From contig CALBNA010000353.1 in the NCBI GenBank assembly GCA_937896205.1, positions 1-10,873 of the forward strand: a stretch of 10,873 nt of DNA, in the 5' to 3' direction. The translations under genes and the position numbers were made by a program. Numbering within the stretch: position 1 is the first letter of the stretch; each line of letters begins with the position of its first letter. Source of the DNA: an uncultured Campylobacter sp. (GTDB lineage Bacteria > Campylobacterota > Campylobacteria > Campylobacterales > Campylobacteraceae). Under the pieces are notes generated by a model. It was not told the origin of the DNA and ran no database searches. It saw only the letters and a program-made list of their open reading frames with translations. Positions 1-6,388 of the stretch are shown here, piece by piece.

Positions 1-2
1 AA

Positions 3-104
3 GTTATATTGTGCGCGCTTGCTTTGGCATTTGGATTTTTAGCTACGGGCTGCGAGAGGAACGACTACCAGCACCCGATGTACCGCTCTACTAAAAATAA
101 ATAA
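3..104 (+). CDS. Small lipoprotein, 5' end cut off by the window edge
   Basis: The last 33 codons of an open frame, ending in TAA at 102-104. The visible part starts with a hydrophobic stretch (VILCALALAFGFLATGC). LATGC is a good lipobox, so signal peptidase II would cleave before the Cys encoded at 51-53. The mature peptide would be only 17 residues (CERNDYQHPMYRSTKNK), anchored by lipid. No convincing start codon is visible, so the start and charged n-region lie upstream of base 1. The mature peptide recalls short lipoproteins of the LptM/YifL kind (Cys followed shortly by P-L/M-Y), but the resemblance is weak and I assign no function. It is followed by a hairpin and converges on nusA. Confidence 0.6.
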   Translation, partial: VILCALALAFGFLATGCERNDYQHPMYRSTKNK

Positions 105-111
105 CCTAAAA

Positions 112-140
112 TTTGGCGGTTTATCCGCCGCCTTAATCTT
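112..140 (+). terminator. Possible terminator after the small lipoprotein gene
   Basis: A five-base-pair GC stem GGCGG (115-119) / CCGCC (125-129) with loop TTTAT lies about 10 bases after the lipoprotein stop. The 3' side (GCCTTAATCTT) is only moderately T-rich, so this is a weak factor-independent terminator at best. The rest of the 105-252 gap is AT-rich and shows no gene that I can support. Confidence 0.35.
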
Positions 141-252
141 AAATTTATCTCGCTAACGTTTTATAAAATTTGACGCTTGCGCGCCGCATTTTAAAATTTA
201 ATATCATCGAAAAGTTCTTTTATTTCTTAAGGTATGGATACGGATAAAATTT

Positions 253-330
253 AGAAAATAAAAAAGCGGCAAATTTTAGTAGACAACACAGGTCGAATTT
301 GACCCGGGCACTGCGCCATAAATTTACCGC
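253..330 (-). terminator. Terminator of nusA
   Basis: Read on the minus strand, GCGGTAAATTT (320-330) pairs with AAATTTGCCGC (266-276) over 11 positions, including one G-T wobble. It is followed directly by a T-run (TTTTTTATTTT; A-rich at 253-265 on the plus strand). The loop contains a near-palindrome, GGTCGAATTTGACC (291-304), that could fold separately. It lies about 35 bases after the nusA stop, as expected for a single-gene transcript. Confidence 0.6.
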
Positions 331-364
331 CCTAAACAAATGCGACCAAACGGCTCGAATTTGG

Positions 365-1465
365 CTACAGATCGCCAAACAGCGCTTTTAGATCTTTCGC
401 GTTTTCGTCTTTGCTTTCGCCTCTAGCGCCAAGCTCGTTTAGTTCGATCTCATGGCCCGTTAGCATGCTAGCTAGCCTGATATTTATGCCGCTTTTGCCG
501 ATAGCCTTGCTCTTTTGCTCGGTTACTAGGCTCACGACGGCTTTGTTATCCTCGCCGATTTTTACGGAGCTGATGATCGCCGGCGCCATCGCGCGGGTGA
601 TGAGGATCGCAGGCTCGGCCGAATACTCGATCGCGTCGATATTTTCGCCGTTTAGCTCCTTCGTGACGGCATTTATGCGCACGCCTTTGGTGCCCACGGT
701 CGCGCCCACAGGATCGACATTAGGAGATGTGGCTACGAGTGCGACTTTAGCGCGTTCTCCCGGGATTCTAGCGCTTGCGGCGATCAGCACGAGGCCGTCC
801 TTGATCTCCGGCACTTCGGCTTTTAGCAGGGCTTCTAGGAATTTTGGCGACGTGCGACTTAGCTCGACCTTGATGCCCATAGATTTGTCGATATATACGC
901 TTTTTATGACGGCTTTTACGACATCACCCGGTTTAAATTTCTCGCCTTTTATGCGGTTTTTGCGCGGCATCACGGCTCGCAGCTCGTCTATCTCGATAAA
1001 GGTATTTTCCTCGCTATCCACGCGCGTGACGGAGCCAAAAACCATGTGTCCGACCATATCTTGATATTTTTGAAAGATTTTTTCCTCCATCAGGCGCTGG
1101 ATGTGGTACTCAAGCTCCTTGTGAAGCGTCTGCGCGGCGGTGCGGCCGAGGTTGTCGGTAGATAGCTCGTAGGTTAGCTCGTCGCCGATCTCTACGCCGG
1201 AGTCCACTTTTTTGGCTTCGCTTACGCCGAGATAATGCTCGTTATCCTCTGCCAAGCGCTCGTCACCATCCTCTACGACGGTGATTTTTTGATACAGATG
1301 AAGGGTCTTGGTCGCATTATCTATAACCGCGTCGTATTCGTAGTTTTCGCCGTAAATTTTCTTTGCGGTATTGATAATAGCTCTTATGACGCGCTCTTTT
1401 ACGTCTTCGATTTCAAGCCCTTTTTCGTTTGCGATAGATTCTATGATATCCGCTATTTTTTCCAT
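365..1465 (-). CDS. nusA: Transcription termination/antitermination factor NusA
   Basis: NusA binds RNA polymerase and nascent RNA and modulates pausing, termination and antitermination. The 366 residues show the expected order: an N-terminal polymerase-binding domain (about 1-125), an S1 domain (about 138-202, GHMVFGSVTRVD to IKVELSR), then KH1 (about 205-290, with RIPGERAKVAL and DPVGATVGTKGVRI) and KH2 (about 295-345, with AIGKSGINIRLA). The C-terminal acidic repeats of E. coli NusA are absent, which is usual outside gammaproteobacteria and explains the shorter length. The usual GACVG of KH1 reads GATVG here. The ATG at 1463-1465 has GGAG (minus strand, 1476-1479) about ten bases upstream. 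The gene stands alone with its own promoter and terminator, not in a rimP-nusA-infB operon. The stop is TAG. Confidence 0.97.
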   Translation of the reverse strand: MEKIADIIESIANEKGLEIEDVKERVIRAIINTAKKIYGENYEYDAVIDNATKTLHLYQKITVVEDGDERLAEDNEHYLGVSEAKKVDSGVEIGDELTYELSTDNLGRTAAQTLHKELEYHIQRLMEEKIFQKYQDMVGHMVFGSVTRVDSEENTFIEIDELRAVMPRKNRIKGEKFKPGDVVKAVIKSVYIDKSMGIKVELSRTSPKFLEALLKAEVPEIKDGLVLIAASARIPGERAKVALVATSPNVDPVGATVGTKGVRINAVTKELNGENIDAIEYSAEPAILITRAMAPAIISSVKIGEDNKAVVSLVTEQKSKAIGKSGINIRLASMLTGHEIELNELGARGESKDENAKDLKALFGDL

Positions 1466-1513
1466 ATTATTTTTGCTCCGTTATTTAAAATATTGGGGGA
1501 ATTTTTGAGTTAG

Positions 1514-1530
1514 AGGGGTATTATACAAGC
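1514..1530 (-). promoter_or_regulatory. nusA promoter (extended -10)
   Basis: On the minus strand the sequence reads GCTTGTATAATACC. TATAAT lies at 1520-1525 (ATTATA on the plus strand) with a TTG extension just upstream. No -35 box is evident, typical of sigma-70 promoters in Campylobacter. Transcription would begin near 1513, giving a leader of about 50 bases before the nusA ATG. Confidence 0.65.
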
Positions 1531-1568
1531 TTTATACTTTTAAGAAGTTTAATACGTTTTTTAAGATG

Positions 1569-1610
1569 TTTTTGCTATATTCACAGATTAAATTAAAGAT
1601 TTCAAAGGAT
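1569..1610 (+). promoter_or_regulatory. Promoter and ribosome binding site of the HP0268-miaB operon
   Basis: GTTTTTGCTATATT ends at 1581, with -10 TATATT at 1576-1581 and a T-rich TTTTTGC extension, matching Campylobacter sigma-70 promoters. AAAGGAT at 1604-1610 is a good ribosome binding site five bases before the ATG at 1616. It is divergent from the nusA promoter, about 50 bases away, so the two promoters share the 150-base gap. Confidence 0.55.
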
Positions 1611-1615
1611 TAAAA

Positions 1616-1858
1616 ATGGAGCTAAAACTCGCTAGAACGCAACTTGACGCCAAACCAAAAACGATCTCTCTTGAAAAAATCGAAGCGGCATTTGCTAAAG
1701 ATCCGCAACAAATTTTCTATTTCGACAGAGAAAACAGCCACAAACAACTCATCGCTTTGGTCGAATTTTTCGAAGAAAAAGGCCTTAGCGTCTATCACCG
1801 CACCGTTCGCTACGGCCTAGACGAAAACGACTACATGTACGAAGTGCATATTTTATAA
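1616..1858 (+). CDS. HP0268-family small nuclease-like protein
   Basis: An 80-residue soluble protein without signal peptide or membrane segment. Its sequence ([10 protein letters not shown] at the start, YFDREN at 35-40, YMYEVHIL at the end) and its place directly before miaB match the HP0268 family of Campylobacterota, represented by H. pylori HP0268 and, from memory, C. jejuni Cj0459c. HP0268 has been described as a small Smr-like-fold protein with DNA nicking and purine-specific RNase activity. The role in the cell is unsettled and I infer the activity only from family. The start ATG has AAAGGAT upstream. The stop TAA at 1856-1858 is eight bases before the miaB start, so the two are probably co-transcribed and coupled. 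Confidence 0.85.
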   Translation: MELKLARTQLDAKPKTISLEKIEAAFAKDPQQIFYFDRENSHKQLIALVEFFEEKGLSVYHRTVRYGLDENDYMYEVHIL

Positions 1859-1866
1859 GGCGAGTT

Positions 1867-3168
1867 TTGAGCAAAAAGGTATTTATCCAAACGCTAGGAT
1901 GCGCTATGAACGTCCGCGACAGCGAGCATATCGTCGCCGAACTAAAAGAAAAGGAAAACTACGATCTAACGGACGATATCTCCGAGGCCGATCTCATCCT
2001 CATCAACACCTGCTCGGTGCGCGAAAAGCCCGTGCATAAGCTTTTTAGCGAGGTCGGCGGTTTTGAAAAAGTAAAAAAAGCAGGTGCTAAAATAGGCGTT
2101 TGCGGCTGCACGGCAAGCCATCTGGGAAGCGAAATTTTTAAACGAGCGCCTTACGTGGATTTCGTACTCGGCGCGCGAAACGTCAGTAAAATTTCAGCCG
2201 CGGTTAAGACGCCTAAATTTATCAGCACCGACATAAATCACGACGAGAGCGAGTATGCATTCGGCGAATTTCGCGGCTCGCCGTATAAAAGCCACATAAA
2301 TATCTCGATCGGCTGCGATAAAAAATGCACCTACTGCATCGTTCCGCACACCAGAGGCGACGAGATCTCGATCCCCGCAAATTTGATCCTGCGCGAAGTA
2401 AAAAAAGCCGCCGAGGGTGGAGCAAAGGAAATTTTCTTGCTCGGGCAAAACGTAAACAACTACGGCAAGAGATTTTCGGGCGCGCACGAGAAGATCGATT
2501 TTAGCGACCTGCTCGTAAAAATCAGCGAGATCGATGGCGTCGAGCGAATACGATTTACCAGCCCTCATCCGCTCCATATGGACGATAAATTTTTAGAAAT
2601 CTTTAGTCAAAATCCTAAAATTTGCAAATCCATGCACATGCCGCTTCAAAGCGGAAACACCAAAGTCCTGCGCGAGATGAAGCGCGGATATACCAAGGAG
2701 TGGTTTTTAGACCGAGCCGCCAGGCTGCGCGCGATGTGCCCTGGAGTCAGCATCTCAACCGACATCATCGTGGCGTTTCCGGGCGAAACAGACGAGGAGT
2801 TTGAGGATACGATGGATGTACTAGAAAAGGTACGCTTCGAGCAAATTTTTAGCTTCAAGTATTCGCCCCGCCCGATGACTAAGGCGGCGGAGTTTACAAA
2901 TCAAATCGACGAAGCCGTCGCAAGCGCTCGTTTAACCCGCCTACAAAGTCGCCACAACGAGATTTTAGACGAAATCGTCGCGGCGCAAAAAGGTAAAATT
3001 TTCGACGTATATTTTGAGGAGCTTCGCGCAAACGGCGGCGTCGCCGGCAGGAGCTTTAATAACTTCCTCGTTCAAGTCGCAGGTAGCGAAGAGCTGCTAG
3101 GCAAAACGCTAAAAGTGCGCGTGAACGACCCAAAGAGAATGGTGCTTTACGGTGAGCTTGTGGGCTAA
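1867..3168 (+). CDS. miaB: tRNA-2-methylthio-N6-dimethylallyladenosine synthase MiaB
   Basis: A radical-SAM methylthiotransferase that converts i6A37 to ms2i6A37 in tRNAs reading UNN codons. The 433 residues show an N-terminal UPF0004 domain with cluster cysteines C12 (LGCAMN), C49 (NTCSVRE) and C81 (CGCTA), a radical-SAM core with CxxxCxxC at C150, C154 and C157 ([16 protein letters not shown]), and a C-terminal TRAM domain (about 370-433). NTCSVRE and IVPHTRG mark MiaB rather than RimO or MtaB. It starts at TTG 1867, with AAGG (1857-1860) overlapping the upstream stop. No ATG fits without losing the conserved FIQTLGC start. The last 17 bases overlap the next gene. Confidence 0.96.
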   Translation: MSKKVFIQTLGCAMNVRDSEHIVAELKEKENYDLTDDISEADLILINTCSVREKPVHKLFSEVGGFEKVKKAGAKIGVCGCTASHLGSEIFKRAPYVDFVLGARNVSKISAAVKTPKFISTDINHDESEYAFGEFRGSPYKSHINISIGCDKKCTYCIVPHTRGDEISIPANLILREVKKAAEGGAKEIFLLGQNVNNYGKRFSGAHEKIDFSDLLVKISEIDGVERIRFTSPHPLHMDDKFLEIFSQNPKICKSMHMPLQSGNTKVLREMKRGYTKEWFLDRAARLRAMCPGVSISTDIIVAFPGETDEEFEDTMDVLEKVRFEQIFSFKYSPRPMTKAAEFTNQIDEAVASARLTRLQSRHNEILDEIVAAQKGKIFDVYFEELRANGGVAGRSFNNFLVQVAGSEELLGKTLKVRVNDPKRMVLYGELVG

Positions 3169-3784
3169 ATTTAAACGAAGCGTTTTTATAAATTTAGCCC
3201 CGCGCATTATCTATTTTTTTATTTGGATTATATTTTTAACCTGCAAAAAGAGCTTTTCTAAGACAAATTTGACGAACGAACCTTGCGTCGTGCTATTTTG
3301 GCACGGCAGGCTTGCGCTGATGAGCTTTGCCTACGTACACTGGTGGAAAAACGGCCAAAATCCGCAAAGACGCGCCAAAGTCATAATAAGCGATCACAAA
3401 GACGGCGAGATCATCGCGCGCGTGATTTCGTTTTTCGGTATCGGCGCGATCAGGGGCAGTAGCTCAAAAGGCGCGGTAAAAGCCCTCGCGCAAAGCTTTA
3501 GAGAGCTAAAAAGCGGCACCGACGTCATCATCACTCCGGACGGTCCGCGCGGTCCGTATCACAGCGTCGCCGACGGAGCCGTCGTCATCGCGCAAAAGCA
3601 AAATGCGCAAATACAAATTTTAAACTACAAAGCGAGTAAATTTTGGCAGCTAAAAAGCTGGGATAAAATGATAATCCCAAAGCCTTTTAGCGAGATTTCT
3701 TATACACTCTCGCCGCCTTTTAGCGTGACAGGCATGAAGCTAGAAGCCGCAAGAGAGCAGATAAAAAAGGAGATGGAAAAATGA
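3152..3784 (+). CDS. DUF374 lysophospholipid acyltransferase family protein
   Basis: A 210-residue membrane-associated acyltransferase-like protein. An N-terminal hydrophobic segment (about 11-31) is followed by the DUF374 signatures: FWHG (49-52, probable catalytic His51), SDHKDGE (80-86), RGSSSKG (101-107) and PDGPRGP (129-135). The family is related to acyl-chain transferases of the LpxL/PlsC type and is thought to act on lipid A or phospholipid at the inner membrane. The exact substrate cannot be read from sequence. The start GTG at 3152 lies inside miaB; TTG at 3158 is an alternative. A ribosome site is not obvious, so translational coupling to miaB is likely. The end overlaps the next start as ATGA (3781-3784). 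The same gene follows miaB in other Campylobacterota. Confidence 0.85.
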   Translation: MSLWAKFKRSVFINLAPRIIYFFIWIIFLTCKKSFSKTNLTNEPCVVLFWHGRLALMSFAYVHWWKNGQNPQRRAKVIISDHKDGEIIARVISFFGIGAIRGSSSKGAVKALAQSFRELKSGTDVIITPDGPRGPYHSVADGAVVIAQKQNAQIQILNYKASKFWQLKSWDKMIIPKPFSEISYTLSPPFSVTGMKLEAAREQIKKEMEK

Positions 3785-4233
3785 GCTCAAAGACCGTTAT
3801 TTTAATTATCGGAGCGCTTTTGGCGGCTATTTTTGTCTCATTTGTTACGCTTAGTCCGTCTTACAAAAACGCGCTTGGAGCCAAATTTTACTACGAGACG
3901 GGCGATTACGAAACCGCATATAGGCTCTCAAAATCAGCCTACCGCAAAGATATCTACAACAAGCTTGCTCACACCGTGATGGTACAAAGCGAAATATCGC
4001 AAAAATACGCACTCTACATCGCCCGTTCAAACAGCTATCTAGAAAATATCCAAAAAATCAGCAAATCAGGCAAGGTAAGCAAAGTAAATTTAGATAAAAT
4101 TCGCATGATGTGCGACATCGCCGTGAGCGACTATGCAGAGCTTAAACCGTCAAATTTGACAGACTCAGACCTGCAAGAAGAAGCAAAACGAATAAAAGAT
4201 AAATTTTTAACCCTACAAAAAGAGCTGTTTTAA
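3781..4233 (+). CDS. Membrane-anchored TPR-like hypothetical protein
   Basis: 150 residues with one N-terminal transmembrane helix (about 5-24) and no lipobox or clear cleavage site, so probably inner-membrane anchored with the rest in the periplasm. Residues 28-60 (YKNALGAKFYYETGDYETAY onward) look like one tetratricopeptide-type helix pair. The remainder is helical and lysine-rich. No family name can be given with confidence. By position it matches C. jejuni Cj0456c/Cj0457c-region hypotheticals (from memory). It starts inside the DUF374 stop (ATGA overlap), so it is translationally coupled to it. It precedes the PilMNO-like genes by 56 bases. A scaffold or partner protein for that membrane complex is a reasonable guess, not shown. 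Confidence 0.7.
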   Translation: MSSKTVILIIGALLAAIFVSFVTLSPSYKNALGAKFYYETGDYETAYRLSKSAYRKDIYNKLAHTVMVQSEISQKYALYIARSNSYLENIQKISKSGKVSKVNLDKIRMMCDIAVSDYAELKPSNLTDSDLQEEAKRIKDKFLTLQKELF

Positions 4234-4245
4234 CTCTATTTTATG

Positions 4246-4284
4246 GCTTTTTGGGTATTATAACGCATCGTAATTTTTAGGAGA
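4246..4284 (+). promoter_or_regulatory. Possible promoter and ribosome binding site before the PilM-like gene
   Basis: CTTTTTGGGTATTATAAC holds a -10-like TATTAT (4256-4261) behind a TTTTTGGG extension. AGGAGA at 4279-4284 is a strong ribosome binding site five bases before TTG 4290 and supports that unusual start. The 56-base gap has no terminator, so read-through from the miaB block is also likely. Confidence 0.5.
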
Positions 4285-4289
4285 AATCT

Positions 4290-5291
4290 TTGCTGATACG
4301 TCGTTTTTTTAGCGTCTTATATCTTAGCGCCGTTATCCAGTCTAAAAAATGCATATTTTACGGCGAAGCATACAAGGGTGCAACTCCGATCAAAACGATA
4401 AAAAATGAATTTGACCTAGAAGAGTCCGGCAAAATCTCAGACAGAATAAAAGAGTATCTAAAAAATCTACAAAAAGAGTATAAATGGGTTTATATTTCGC
4501 TGTTTTTCGACGCGCTCGAGCAAGGAGCGTTTGAAGCTAAAAACGCCGAAAATCTTGAAAAACTAGGCATAAAAACAAAGGAAATAGCTTGCATAAATCC
4601 CGCTAAAAATTGGCTGATCTATGCAAAACTTTCAGACGTTAAAGCCGCCGAGAGTAAATTTGGTGATACGGACATAGACGTACTTTATTCGCCCATAGTA
4701 CTTATACAAAAAGAGATCGAGAAACAAAAATTATCTACGGCAAAGACGCTTTTTATTTATGCCTGCAAAGAAATTTTCGCCATCTGCATTACATCAGGTA
4801 ACGGCGCAAAATACGCCACGGTTTGTAAGCTAGATGAGGACGACGGCGACGAGAACGTCGAATTTGATAAAGAAAACAGCGACGAGATAGATGATTTTAT
4901 CACGAATGTAGACGAAAGCTTTAACAACATGGACGGTCTAGAAAATTTAGACGATATGTTAAAGACCGGCGATAGCCAAGAGGAGTTTGCCGACCTAGAC
5001 TACGATATAAATATGCCAGAATCCACCGATGTAACCGCCTCGGTATCGATATTTGGGCGCGATATGAGTATGTACCGGTATATATCGTTAGCGCTTAAAG
5101 AATTTTATTCAAATCCTCTATACGAAGGCGATTTTATCGAAAATGTCGTGATTTTCGACGCTACAGAGAGGACGAGCGCTACGTTTTTACACTATCTAGA
5201 AAACGAACTCTTAGTAAAAACCGCCGTTTATCCCGTCGATACGCTAAAAACGATGACCGAGCTAATGAAAAAAGAGTTGGAAAATGACTAG
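4290..5291 (+). CDS. PilM/GspL-like cytoplasmic assembly protein (divergent)
   Basis: A 333-residue soluble protein of the Cj0455c type (from memory). Alone it is not recognisable, but the next two overlapping genes have PilN and PilO topology, and the protein preceding those two in pilus and type II secretion operons is the actin-like PilM/GspL. Residues 1-180 and 243-333 show alternating strand and helix patterns compatible with that fold (for example TLFIYACKEIFAICITSGNG at 153-172). Phosphate-binding motifs of true actin-like ATPases are not evident. Residues 181-241 form a strongly acidic stretch, with about 25 Asp/Glu and two Lys in 60 residues, between the two halves. The TTG start is fixed by AGGAGA just upstream. 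It overlaps the next gene by eight bases. Assignment is by context more than by sequence. Confidence 0.55.
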   Translation: MLIRRFFSVLYLSAVIQSKKCIFYGEAYKGATPIKTIKNEFDLEESGKISDRIKEYLKNLQKEYKWVYISLFFDALEQGAFEAKNAENLEKLGIKTKEIACINPAKNWLIYAKLSDVKAAESKFGDTDIDVLYSPIVLIQKEIEKQKLSTAKTLFIYACKEIFAICITSGNGAKYATVCKLDEDDGDENVEFDKENSDEIDDFITNVDESFNNMDGLENLDDMLKTGDSQEEFADLDYDINMPESTDVTASVSIFGRDMSMYRYISLALKEFYSNPLYEGDFIENVVIFDATERTSATFLHYLENELLVKTAVYPVDTLKTMTELMKKELEND

Positions 5292-5808
5292 TTATAGCTT
5301 TATAAGACCTCAGAAAAAACCGATTTTTAACCTTTTTAGCAAAATTTGGCTGTTTTTTATCGCTACGATAGTGTTGCTTTTTGCTGCGGTAAATTTCTTT
5401 GTTGAGTTTAAAAGTAACTCGCTACGAAACGAAACGCAAATTTCAAAACAAAAACAAGAGCAAACACAAGAGCAAATCAAGCAAGCCGACGAGCTCACTG
5501 CGCTTTTAAAGCAAAGAAGAGATAGCGCAAACGAGATAGCGGCCTCAAATGCTGTCTTAAAACAAAGCCTGCGCAATCTACTCGATCTTGTCCCCTCAAG
5601 CATCACGCTACACGAGATCTCGATGGATAAAAACTCACTCGTCGTAAAAGGCACTACGCCTAGCCGAGATATTTACAATATGTTACTCGCCACACCGCTA
5701 AAGTCGATTTTTAACACGTCAAATACCTCTTTTTATCAACTAGATAGCGGCTGGCTAAATTTCATCAGCACAAATAAAACCGACAGCTTAGAGGATAAAA
5801 ATGAGTAA
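5284..5808 (+). CDS. PilN-like inner-membrane assembly protein
   Basis: 174 residues with PilN topology: a short cytoplasmic N-terminus (SYSFIRPQKKPIF), one transmembrane helix (about 21-41), a Gln/Lys/Glu-rich coiled coil (about 43-100), and a small periplasmic domain (about 101-164). That domain opens with LVPSSITLHEISMDKNSLVV, close to the PilN pattern of a P-x-x-I/V-x-L strand followed by a strand ending in G (VKG at 121-123). PilN bridges cytoplasmic PilM and periplasmic PilO in type IV pili; GspL plays the same part in type II secretion. The ATG overlaps the previous stop by eight bases and the gene's own end overlaps the next start by eight, implying a fixed-ratio complex. A Cts-type transformation apparatus is one possible user. 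Confidence 0.62.
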   Translation: MTSYSFIRPQKKPIFNLFSKIWLFFIATIVLLFAAVNFFVEFKSNSLRNETQISKQKQEQTQEQIKQADELTALLKQRRDSANEIAASNAVLKQSLRNLLDLVPSSITLHEISMDKNSLVVKGTTPSRDIYNMLLATPLKSIFNTSNTSFYQLDSGWLNFISTNKTDSLEDKNE

Positions 5809-6328
5809 AGATAGAAGCCTACAAAATATCGACGTTACCAAACTACTCATCTATATTCTAATTTTTATAGTCGCTTGCCTTGTGATGATATTTGGCTTTT
5901 TAGTACCGAGTATCAAAGAATACAAGCAGGTCAAATACGAAAGTCGCATGCAAATCGCCGCAAGTGCGCAAACGCAAAGGCTCTACGACGCCAAATCAAA
6001 AGCCCTAAACGAGATAAAGCAAAACGATAAGGCCGTATTAGACGCCCTTGAAAACAAATTTGACGTAGAGAATTTTACTCAATTTGCCTCAAGGTACTTT
6101 ATGAACGTAAATCTAAGCGAGCTAAAAGAGGCCGCAAAAAACGGCGAGATCTCGGTCTATGATCTAACGGTAACTGGCTCCATGAAAACTCCTGCTAAAT
6201 TTTACGAGTTTATGGACGCGCTACAAAACTACGAAAATATCGTCAAAATCGACTTTCCGATCAAAATGCGCAAGGATGCCGAAAAAATCGACGCGATCTT
6301 TGCTGTCAAAATTTACAGCTTAAGATAA
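5801..6328 (+). CDS. PilO-like inner-membrane assembly protein
   Basis: 175 residues in the PilO arrangement: a short N-terminus, one transmembrane helix (about 14-36), a coiled coil (about 38-85) and a periplasmic ferredoxin-like domain (about 90-175). The latter has the typical order of a strand (ISVYDLTVTGSM, 117-128), a helix with Y/F and F..L residues (KFYEFMDALQNY, 133-144), then strands IVKIDFPI and a final FAVKIYSL. PilO dimerises with PilN to align the outer- and inner-membrane parts of type IV pili. It has GAGGAT (5791-5796) ahead of its ATG and overlaps the PilN-like gene by eight bases. It is the last gene of this block. No PilP- or PilQ-like gene follows. Confidence 0.62.
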   Translation: MSKDRSLQNIDVTKLLIYILIFIVACLVMIFGFLVPSIKEYKQVKYESRMQIAASAQTQRLYDAKSKALNEIKQNDKAVLDALENKFDVENFTQFASRYFMNVNLSELKEAAKNGEISVYDLTVTGSMKTPAKFYEFMDALQNYENIVKIDFPIKMRKDAEKIDAIFAVKIYSLR

Positions 6329-6348
6329 ATCAAAGTTTTTACTCTCCG

Positions 6349-6382
6349 CTTTTTGTATAATCCTTAAAATTTAAGTTAAGGA
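6349..6382 (+). promoter_or_regulatory. Promoter and ribosome binding site of the DUF438 protein gene
   Basis: CTTTTTGTATAATCC contains a perfect -10 TATAAT (6356-6361) with a TTTTTG extension, the best promoter match on this strand. Transcription would start near 6368, giving a short leader of about 20 bases. AAGGA at 6378-6382 lies six bases before the ATG at 6389. No operator palindrome is clear. Confidence 0.7.
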
Positions 6383-6388
6383 CACAAA

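Noticed and set aside
291..304. Near-palindrome GGTCGAATTTGACC as an operator
   Set aside because: It sits in the loop of the nusA terminator, with no promoter nearby, and fits the general AAATTTGAC-type word found all over the window.
411..1064. Plus-strand open frame of 217 codons opposite nusA
   Set aside because: It is the antisense shadow of nusA, is Ser/Leu/Thr-rich without any domain, and has no ribosome site. The minus-strand frame is a complete NusA.
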